64,000 nucleotides of DNA from Amycolatopsis vancoresmycina (lineage in GTDB: Bacteria; Actinomycetota; Actinomycetes; Mycobacteriales; Pseudonocardiaceae), in NCBI RefSeq assembly GCF_000716785.1, contig NZ_JNYY01000004.1, forward strand, positions 1 to 64,000. The letters are read 5' to 3'. Shown here in pieces: positions 58,093-64,000 of the stretch (positions are counted from its first letter, which is position 1; every line of letters begins with the position of its first letter). The position numbers and the translations under genes are program-made. The notes beneath the pieces were generated by a model that saw only the letters and a program-made list of their open reading frames with translations, was not told the origin of the DNA and ran no database searches.

Positions 58093-60702
58093 CTAGCCCG
58101 CGCCGAGGCAGACGAACGGGCGGCGGAACGGGTCGACGGCGATGGCGTCGGCCAGCGCCAGCGCCGGGCTGTCCCGGACGGCCAGCGCGCGGTAGTAGTC
58201 GTCCATCGCGGCCGCCGAAGCGAGATCGCCGACGCGGGACAGCGGCGCGATCACCGTCCGGGAGCCGCTGGCCAGCAGCGCACTGGCGAAGCCGAGGGCT
58301 TCGTCGCCGGGCCGGATCCGGTTCATCGCCAGCTCGCACGCGGCGAACACCACCTGCCGCGGCGGCTGCCGCAGCCCGGCCATCTCGTGGCCGAACAGGG
58401 CGCCGTCGGCCAGTTCGAGCCGGGAGAACAGGGCGTTCTCCGGCTCGTGCGCGCCGTGCGCGGCGAAGTGCGCGAGCTTCGCGCCGTCCATCGCGCGCAG
58501 CACGGACTTCACGGTGGCCTTGGCGCCGGTCATCGTCGTGGCGGTGCGGTAGTGCGTGGTCAGCTTCTCCAGCTCACCGCGGGCGCCGGCCAGCCCCGGC
58601 CCGCGGACGAGCACGATCTTGCGGGCGCGCGACGACCTGGTCAGCTCGGCGGCGAGCCACGCGGTCGCCGACGGCGCGACGACGACCGGCCGCCCCAGCA
58701 GCCCCGGCAGCACGCCCCACGGCACGGCGTAGAGCGGGCCGGTCGGGACGATGACCAGCTCGCGGTCGCCGATGAGACCGGCCAGGGGCTGGACGAGCTG
58801 GGCGTCGAGCTTGTCGGCCTGCTTGTGCGCCGAAGTCATCACGACCTCGGCGAGCCGCTCGGGCAGGTTGTCCGGCGCGAGGGCGTCGAGGTCGACGTTC
58901 AGCACGCGCGCGGACTCCGCGGCGGCCCCGGCGGACCCGAGCCGCACGAGCCGGCACTCGCCCCCGGCGACGACGACGGCGACGAGCTCGTCCCCGGAAG
59001 CGGCGAAGCTGACCATCGCGCGTTCCCCGAGCCGCCCGGCGACCTCGGCGAGCCCCGCGACGGGCCGCGGACGGCCCCACCGCCCGGTGTGCCAGCCGAG
59101 CCGCTGCGCCTCCCGCAGCCGTTCGTTGTACTTCGCCCGCAGGCCGGCGCTGGGATGCCCGTCGTGCTGGGCTTCCTGGATGGCCTGCCCGAGCCCGCGC
59201 ACCTCGGCGACGCGCGCGGCGAGCTCGGGATCGGTGCCCGCCGAGAGCGGCTCGTAGCGGTAGGTCTGGGCCCGGGTCCGTTCGAGCCAGACGAACAGCC
59301 GCCGGGCGTCGTTGCGTTCGAGCACGAGCTTGACGGCGAGGTCGGCGAGCTCCTGGCCGTGCAGCGCGGTCCCGGAGACGAGGTCCAGCCCGCCCATCCG
59401 GTCCCGGACGGCGTCCAGCTCGGTGAGCCCCGACCGGATCTCGGTGAGCGCCTTGGCCCGGTCGCCCTGGGCGACGGCGAGTTCGGCCCGGCAGAGCCGC
59501 CGCAGCATCCGGTAGTCGATGGGGGTGAGCTGCCCGGGCCGCGGCACCAGCCGGAGGGTCTCGACGGCCCGCTTGAGGTTGCCGCGGCGGATGTCCAGCC
59601 GGACGGCGAGCATCCGGGCGGTCGCGGCCTGGTCGGTGAGCTGCGGGGTCGGCATCTTCTCGGCCTGGCGCAGCGCCCGGGTCGGCAGGCTCGCGGGGAC
59701 GTCACCGGTCTCCAGGGCGTCGCGCGCGTCGGCCTTCAGCCCCATCAGGGTGGCGTTGGCGGTGCAGGTCAGGCACCCGACCTTGAGCATCCGGCGGCGC
59801 GCCGAGTAAGCCATCTCCCTGGCGAGCTCGACGTCGTCGCCCATCAGGGCGGCCGAGGCGCGGTAGAGCTCCGCCAGCGCCAGTTCGCGGCTGACGCTCT
59901 GCTCCTCGACCATGACCGGCAGGATCTCGTCGAGGTGGGCCCCGGCCTCGTCCGCGAGGCCGGCCGCGAGCAGTGCCTCGGCCTGCGCGAGCCGCAGGGT
60001 CGGCGGGATCTCCATGTCGAGCGCGCGGTAGCTGCGCTCGCACTCGTCGTACAGCCGCAGGGCTTCGGGGACGTCCCCCATCCGCAGCGCGAGCGTGCCC
60101 AGCGTCCGCCGGGTGCTGGCCGCGTTGCCGCGCAGCTCGTACTTCTCGGCGAGCTCGAGGGACCGGGTCAGGTCCGCCTGGGCTTCGCGCACGTTGCCCA
60201 GCCGGATGTGCACCCAGCCGCGGGACGCCAGCGTCAACGTGAAGGCACTCATCCGCGACTCGGGGTCGGTACCGTGCGCCAGGCGGTATTCGTGGTGCTC
60301 GACGGCCTGGTCGAACGAAACGAGGCTTTCGTCGTTGCGCCCGACCCCCATCAGCCGCATCGCGTAGTTGTGGTTGAGCGAGCCGTTGAGCTCGGCCCGC
60401 AGGACCGGGTCCTCGACGGCGTTGATCAGCAGCCGGACGTCGTCCAGGCCCGCCAGCCCGGCGGCGAGGTCGTTGGAGATCTCCGAGGAGACCGCCGTCA
60501 TGGTGCTGGCCAAGCGGATGCGCGTCACCAGCCAGTCGGTGCGGTGCCCGGCGGGCACCGGGTGTACGGAATCCAGCAGGCTCATCCCGCGGCGCAGCAG
60601 CCGGAGGCTCAGGTGGTACCGCGCGACGCACGAAGCATCGGCGGCGTCCTTCTGCAGGGAACGAACCCTCTCGATCACCTCGGAGGGGTCCAGGTCAATC
60701 AC
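58093..60702 (-). CDS. TPR-CHAT caspase-like protein
   Basis: 869 residues from GTG (AGGTGAG upstream; a GTG two codons earlier is also possible). Residues ~90-560 are tetratricopeptide-type helical repeats (for example GWVHIRLGNVREAQADLTRSLELAEKY). The C-terminal ~300 residues are a CHAT domain with the His in AHFAAHGAHEPENAL (~745) and the Cys in VVFAACELAMNRI (~787), the caspase-type dyad. CHAT proteases in bacteria include the CRISPR-linked Csx29 and other signalling or defence proteases. TPRs probably sense a partner. A small-protein gene lies just upstream behind a terminator and may encode its substrate or regulator. No Cas genes are present. Confidence 0.88.
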   Translation of the reverse strand: MIDLDPSEVIERVRSLQKDAADASCVARYHLSLRLLRRGMSLLDSVHPVPAGHRTDWLVTRIRLASTMTAVSSEISNDLAAGLAGLDDVRLLINAVEDPVLRAELNGSLNHNYAMRLMGVGRNDESLVSFDQAVEHHEYRLAHGTDPESRMSAFTLTLASRGWVHIRLGNVREAQADLTRSLELAEKYELRGNAASTRRTLGTLALRMGDVPEALRLYDECERSYRALDMEIPPTLRLAQAEALLAAGLADEAGAHLDEILPVMVEEQSVSRELALAELYRASAALMGDDVELAREMAYSARRRMLKVGCLTCTANATLMGLKADARDALETGDVPASLPTRALRQAEKMPTPQLTDQAATARMLAVRLDIRRGNLKRAVETLRLVPRPGQLTPIDYRMLRRLCRAELAVAQGDRAKALTEIRSGLTELDAVRDRMGGLDLVSGTALHGQELADLAVKLVLERNDARRLFVWLERTRAQTYRYEPLSAGTDPELAARVAEVRGLGQAIQEAQHDGHPSAGLRAKYNERLREAQRLGWHTGRWGRPRPVAGLAEVAGRLGERAMVSFAASGDELVAVVVAGGECRLVRLGSAGAAAESARVLNVDLDALAPDNLPERLAEVVMTSAHKQADKLDAQLVQPLAGLIGDRELVIVPTGPLYAVPWGVLPGLLGRPVVVAPSATAWLAAELTRSSRARKIVLVRGPGLAGARGELEKLTTHYRTATTMTGAKATVKSVLRAMDGAKLAHFAAHGAHEPENALFSRLELADGALFGHEMAGLRQPPRQVVFAACELAMNRIRPGDEALGFASALLASGSRTVIAPLSRVGDLASAAAMDDYYRALAVRDSPALALADAIAVDPFRRPFVCLGAG

Positions 60703-60740
60703 GGGCACTCACCTATGACAGCACAGGCTTCGGCAAAAAG

Positions 60741-60774
60741 AAGCCCGCCTACCGGTAGATCAGCAGGCGGGCTT
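60741..60774 (-). terminator. Intrinsic terminator/attenuator between the small-protein gene and the TPR-CHAT gene
   Basis: AAGCCCGCCT (60741-60750) pairs with AGGCGGGCTT (60765-60774), 14-nt loop. On the minus strand the stem is followed by CTTTTTG, the best T-tract in the window. It lies after the small gene and before the TPR-CHAT start, so most transcripts should end here and only readthrough reaches the protease. Confidence 0.75.
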
Positions 60775-60792
60775 GCCTCGACGAGGCCTGGC

Positions 60793-60963
60793 TCAGGGCG
60801 TGACACCCTGGTAGCAGCCGTTCGCGCACTCGGTGTGGACCGGGTGGTCGACGTGGACCTTGCCGTCCGCATCCGTCCACTGCACGAGCGGCTGGGTCGG
60901 TTCGGCCGGCTCCTCGACCGGCTCCGGGGCTTCGCCGGGCTTGACATCCGTGGGCGTCGACAT
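60793..60963 (-). CDS. 56-residue small protein with Cys/His C-terminus, upstream of TPR-CHAT
   Basis: ATG with GGGAGAGGAGA upstream, a strong ribosome-binding site. The first ~30 residues are acidic and Pro-rich (KPGEAPEPVEEPAEPTQP). The last ~25 include VQWTDADGKVHVDHP and the tail HTECANGCYQGVTP with two Cys and two or three His. No family is recognised. A separate terminator suggests high expression relative to the protease. Options are a CHAT substrate, a peptide precursor with an acidic leader, or a metal-binding partner; none is shown. Confidence 0.65.
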   Translation of the reverse strand: MSTPTDVKPGEAPEPVEEPAEPTQPLVQWTDADGKVHVDHPVHTECANGCYQGVTP

Positions 60964-61390
60964 GGTCGATCTCCTCTCCCCTGGGGATCTGCATGGGGAC
61001 GCTGCCGATGACGGTGAGTCCCCCATCGCGGGGCCCTCTTCCCCGCGAACGGCCCAATAGTTGCACATCGGAGCAATGATCGGGAGAGTTTTCGCTACGG
61101 AAAGTCAGTCCAGGCCGCGTGAGCAGGCGGGATGTCCCGGTCGGAACGTCCTAACGGGTGAAGTCTGTAACGACGTCCACTCCGGACGTGCATTTGGGCG
61201 TCCGGCGGGGCCACCCGCAGGTACGTGTTGCTCCGAACGCGGAGCGTGACCGAGGGGTCCTTCGCCCGCACTGAAGCGTCTACTGTGGACGGACGGCCGG
61301 GCGGTAGCTCACCCGCCGCGCGGCTCGCGCGGCGGGTGAGTCGTTGCCGAGGTCCAGGCGTATTGCGAGCCAGCCCCGGGGTGCCGCCGC
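60964..61390. other. 427-bp region between the small-protein gene and the hydrolase gene
   Basis: No convincing protein gene. The right part of 60964-61100 must hold the minus-strand promoter of the small-protein gene, but no clear hexamers are seen. Short plus-strand ORFs lack support. A strong hairpin lies at 61308-61340. No tRNA cloverleaf could be folded by eye. Confidence 0.45.
61308..61340. terminator. Strong 15-bp hairpin without an obvious upstream gene
   Basis: CTCACCCGCCGCGCG (61308-61322) pairs perfectly with 61326-61340 around GCT. It lies 51 bp beyond the stop of the minus-strand hydrolase gene, so it can serve as its terminator; it also could end an unrecognised plus-strand RNA from 61060-61300. 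Confidence 0.5.
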
Positions 61391-62530
61391 TTAGGCGGTC
61401 ACCGCCGCGTGGACCGCGCTAACCAGGCGAACGTTCTCCGGAGCGGCTCCACCCGGGAAGGCGAACCGGCGGCGGTTGTAGCCGTACGCGAGGCCGCTGC
61501 GCGGGTCGGCGAACGCCTGCGAGCCGGCGGCGCCGCTGTGGCCGAACGCGCCCTGGCCCAGGACGGGGTAGTCGTCCGACACGATCGCGAAGCCGAGGCC
61601 GAACGCGTTGTGGTTGCGAGTGGACAGATCGTCACCGATCGAGTGAATCTGAGCGAACTCCGCGGCGGTTTCCGGCCGCAGCAGCGGCTCGGAGCCGGAG
61701 ATCGCCGCCGCGTACATGCCGGCGAGCCCCCGCGCCGACGCGACACCGCCGACGGAAGCCGGGCTCAGCTGGCGGACCAGCTTGATGTTCGGCAGGTCCC
61801 AGAGTTCCGGGGCTTTCGGGTGGTTCCGGTTGAAGGCGATGCCCGTGATGCTGTCCGGGCCGGTCGCGTTCGCTTCGAGCTGCGCCAGCTGCTCCGGCGT
61901 CGGCAGCATCGGTTGCGTGGTGAGGAACCGCGGCTCCAGCTCCTCGGGCAGCCCGAGGTGGAAGTCCAGGCCGAACGGCTTCCGGATGCGGTCTTCGTAG
62001 TGCTCCTGGATGCTGCGGCCGGTGACGCGCCGGACGACCTCGCCGGTCAGCGCGCCGATCACGAGCGCGTGGTAGCCGAAGGCGGTACCGGGCCGCCAGT
62101 AGGGCCGCTGCGGAGCGAGCCGTTCGGCGATGACACGGTCGTCGGCGATCTCTTCGGCGGTGAACCCGCCGTCGGCGCCCACGACGCCGGCGCGGTGCGC
62201 GAGCAGCTCGCGCAGGGTGATCCGATCCTTGCCGGCGGCACCGAACTCCGGCCAGTAGTGCGCGACGCGCTCGTCGAGGTCGAGCACACCGTCCTGGACG
62301 AGCAGCGCGACCACCAGGTGCGCGGCGCCCTTCGTGGAGGAGAACACGCCGGTGAGCGAGTCGCCGGTCATTTCGGGGCCGGTCCAAAGGTCGACGACGC
62401 GCTCGCCATCGACGTGCGCAACGAGTTGGGCGGCGTAGTCGCCGCCCTCGGCAGCCGCGACGGCGGCGAATTCGGCGCGGACGCTCTCGAACCCGTCGGC
62501 GACGGTCCCCTGGATTTGTTCGGACGACAT
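61391..62530 (-). CDS. Serine beta-lactamase-family hydrolase (esterase EstB-like)
   Basis: 379 residues, ATG with GGGAG upstream. The class C/EstB fold has the SxxK nucleophile (FSSTKGAAH, ~residue 64), a Tyr motif (AFGYHALVIGAL, ~143) and a late HSGAAGSQAFADP in place of KTG. No signal peptide is seen, so it is probably a cytosolic esterase or peptidase rather than a resistance beta-lactamase. It is monocistronic. The substrate is unknown. Confidence 0.88.
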   Translation of the reverse strand: MSSEQIQGTVADGFESVRAEFAAVAAAEGGDYAAQLVAHVDGERVVDLWTGPEMTGDSLTGVFSSTKGAAHLVVALLVQDGVLDLDERVAHYWPEFGAAGKDRITLRELLAHRAGVVGADGGFTAEEIADDRVIAERLAPQRPYWRPGTAFGYHALVIGALTGEVVRRVTGRSIQEHYEDRIRKPFGLDFHLGLPEELEPRFLTTQPMLPTPEQLAQLEANATGPDSITGIAFNRNHPKAPELWDLPNIKLVRQLSPASVGGVASARGLAGMYAAAISGSEPLLRPETAAEFAQIHSIGDDLSTRNHNAFGLGFAIVSDDYPVLGQGAFGHSGAAGSQAFADPRSGLAYGYNRRRFAFPGGAAPENVRLVSAVHAAVTA

Positions 62531-62819
62531 GGCAGCTCCCTCAGTGATCACAACGTCTGCGCCAGGATCCAACCGCTGCGGTGGCGAGGTATTCCGGAGC
62601 GGCGGGCCGGGGTGCGGCTGCTTGTTGGCTGGGGGTTGCGCTGTGCTTGGGCCGGGCATCGAACCGGGCAGCCGGGTGTGCACCGCACGGGCGGGCAGCC
62701 GAGTGTCCGCACCTCGCGCCACGCAGGCATCCGCCGCCGGGCAGCCGGATATTCCGCGCCACGCGGCCAGGCATCGCGGCGAACGGCCAGATGCCCCTCG
62801 CCACGCCGCGAGGGCTTGC

Positions 62820-63038
62820 AGCGGGGCTGGCGGGCTGTGGTTCGGGCTGCTGCCGGTCAGCGTGCTGGCTCAGGCGGGGCCGGGGTTTGTGCGGACCGGC
62901 GCGCTGCTGGCCGCGATCACCGCGCTGCTCGGCTTGGCCGGTGCTGCGGTTGTCGTGGCGGCAGGTCGGGCCGCCGATGCAACAGCAGCTCCGGAGAGCG
63001 GTAGAGAATCCGGTGTGCGGGTACCAGTCCGATCATGA
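62820..63038 (+). pseudogene. Possible remnant of a transporter C-terminus
   Basis: A frame without a convincing start encodes LWFGLLPVSVLAQAGPGFVRTGALLAAITALLGLAGAAVVVAAGR, which resembles the last two transmembrane helices of an MFS-type transporter, then a short tail to the TGA at 63036-63038. The 290 bp upstream (62531-62820) have no matching helices and contain short repeats (GGGCAGCCG three times). A decayed gene is the best reading; an unusual small membrane protein is the alternative. Confidence 0.3.
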
Positions 63039-63400
63039 AGCTGACCTCCACCGTGCTCGGGACTCCGGAACCCCGGGCGCTTGCCGAGTTCTACTCGAAG
63101 TTGCTTGGCTGGCCTATCCGCACCGACGAACCGGAGTGGGTGACGCTGCGGCCGGACGATGGCAGTGCTGGGCTGTCGTTCCAGCTCGAGACCGGGCATG
63201 TCCCGCCCGTGTGGCCGCCGGCCGAGGGTGCCCAGCAGATGCAGCTGCACCTCGATATCGAGGTCGATGACCTCGAGGCCGCGACGGCGGTGGCGACCGC
63301 TGCGGGCGCGGTGGTTGCCGGCTTCCAGCCGCAGGATGATGTCCGGGTCTGCTTCGATCCTGCGGGGCACCCCTTCTGCCTCTGGACGCGCACGGGGTGA
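63035..63400 (+). CDS. VOC-superfamily (glyoxalase/bleomycin-resistance fold) protein
   Basis: 121 residues. One VOC module pair: LTSTVLGTPEPRALAEFYSKLLGWPI, then MQLHLDIEVDDLEAATAVATAAGAVV and the end CFDPAGHPFCLWT. The compact Actinobacteria-type DUF/VOC domain has candidate metal positions (His in LHLDIEV, late Glu absent), so metal use is uncertain. Possible roles are small-molecule binding or resistance; no neighbour gives a clue. The ATG overlaps the upstream transporter-like frame by 4 nt. Confidence 0.85.
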   Translation: MKLTSTVLGTPEPRALAEFYSKLLGWPIRTDEPEWVTLRPDDGSAGLSFQLETGHVPPVWPPAEGAQQMQLHLDIEVDDLEAATAVATAAGAVVAGFQPQDDVRVCFDPAGHPFCLWTRTG

Positions 63401-63476
63401 CGCCCCGCGTTCGAACGGTCACAGGATCCGCTATGTTCGGCTGAGGTCCTGTTCCCGGCGAACGGAGTTGAGTCCT

Positions 63477-64000
63477 GTGGGGGTGCACCGGATCTGGCAC
63501 CACGGACTGGTCCCCACCGAGGGGAAACGCCCCCTGGACGCCTTGCGCAGCAGGCTGATCAGCCGCCAGCGGCAGCACGACGACTACACAGTGGCCGACC
63601 TCGGCTCGTCCGACGACGGTGGTTCGCGCCGGTGTGACCTGAAGTTCGCGTACGAGGGCGGCGAACGCCGCTACTCCGTTCAGGTATTGCTTTCGCTGTG
63701 CTACCGCGCCGGTGAGGACCGGGTGACGTGGCTGCTCGCCGCGGCGTGCACGCGGCCGTGGCGCAGCTGCCACGATGCTCCGGCGCACCGGATCGGGCTC
63801 GAGGAGCTGGGCGCCAGCGGCAGCGACGAAATCCCGATCGAAACGCCGGTGCTGGCGATGCGCGGCTGGTCGCGCCAGGAATGCGACCACCTGGCCGACC
63901 TGCTGGGCGAAGCGCTGGTCGCCCCGTGGCGGTCTTCGGCGGTCCTGGTACTCACCGAGCCGCCGACGGTGCCGGTGGCGGGGTGGCCCGGGCTGGTCAA
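63477..64000 (+). CDS. Unrecognised protein, 3' truncated by window
   Basis: GTG with GGAG nine bases upstream opens a frame of 174 codons with no stop before the window edge. It starts VGVHRIWHHGLVPTEGKRPL and is soluble, with mixed alpha/beta character and strong local GC3 bias. Segments include YSVQVLLSLCYRAGEDRVTWLLAAACTRPW. No family is recognised, and too little is present to assign a role. Confidence 0.7.
   Translation, partial: MGVHRIWHHGLVPTEGKRPLDALRSRLISRQRQHDDYTVADLGSSDDGGSRRCDLKFAYEGGERRYSVQVLLSLCYRAGEDRVTWLLAAACTRPWRSCHDAPAHRIGLEELGASGSDEIPIETPVLAMRGWSRQECDHLADLLGEALVAPWRSSAVLVLTEPPTVPVAGWPGLV

Noticed and set aside
58093..60702. Csx29-type CRISPR-linked CHAT protease
   Set aside because: No Cas gene or CRISPR array in the window; only the general TPR-CHAT layout is shared.
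61061..61249. 62-codon plus-strand ORF near the TPR-CHAT promoter
   Set aside because: No supporting start context, composition or family; overlaps the likely promoter of the small-protein gene.
61301..61345. tRNA-like sequence around GGTAGCTC
   Set aside because: The region folds as one 15-bp hairpin and lacks D, anticodon and T arms.

Overview
The window is chromosomal DNA of a very high-GC actinomycete, most likely a Pseudonocardiaceae member of the Amycolatopsis type. Pointers are the strongly G/C-biased third codon positions, frequent GTG starts, ATGA/GTGA stop-start overlaps, a complete mce lipid-uptake operon, an EfeO/EfeB pair, several PucR-type regulators and secreted Thr/Pro-linked proteins. 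The genus is inferred, not proven. I see no rRNA, tRNA, CRISPR array, transposase or integrase.

1-5.6 kb: the tail of a membrane-anchored surface protein; an ArsR-SRPBCC regulator whose promoter lies inside a perfect 24-bp inverted repeat; efeO and efeB (iron/haem, no efeU permease here); and a secreted phospholipase C-like phosphoesterase. 5.6-9.7 kb: a 1264-residue STAND NTPase (HTH, NB-ARC, TPR) with a divergent tiny Arg-rich ORF. 9.7-13.7 kb: a five-gene partner-switching operon (response regulator-PP2C, CHASE3 histidine kinase, response regulator, STAS antagonist, RsbW-like kinase). 13.9-20.1 kb: a small membrane protein, a secreted DUF2252 protein, two secreted beta-sandwich (DUF6801-like) proteins, a lipoprotein and a secreted LIP-type lipase. 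20.4-28.3 kb: a single-pass membrane protein, a GtrA-like protein, an alpha/beta hydrolase and four PucR-type regulator paralogues.

28.5-40.9 kb: one minus-strand transcription unit. It starts with a secreted DUF6801-like protein carrying a Thr-Glu-Pro repeat linker and a second secreted protein, then yrbEA, yrbEB, mceA-F, two Mce-associated membrane proteins, a small ORF and a ketoreductase-like protein lacking its catalytic residues. Junctions are mostly 4-nt overlaps. A large palindromic repeat closes the unit against the converging PucR gene, and a 44-bp palindrome sits in frame inside one Mce-associated gene. The MceG ATPase is not in the window.

41.2-58.1 kb: a DrrAB-like ABC exporter, a small membrane protein and a LuxR regulator lead into a lipid-type polyketide/fatty-acid synthase cluster. 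PKS1 is ER(FabK/PfaD-like)-KS-AT-ACP-KR; PKS2 is KS-AT-DH-PPTase-like; a free ACP, an alpha/beta hydrolase and a family-1 glycosyltransferase follow in overlapping order. A divergent SDR and an aldo-keto-reductase-like protein that has lost all four catalytic residues flank it. The ACP motif and domain order resemble PUFA/secondary-lipid (Pfa) synthases, so a reduced, possibly glycosylated acyl product is plausible.

58.1-64 kb: a TPR-CHAT caspase-like protein preceded by a 56-residue Cys-containing small protein and separated from it by an intrinsic terminator; a serine beta-lactamase-family hydrolase; a probable transporter-tail remnant; a VOC-fold protein; and the start of an unrecognised gene running off the right edge. 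The candidate systems most worth follow-up are the Pfa-like cluster, the small-protein/TPR-CHAT pair, and the two catalytically stripped reductase homologues.
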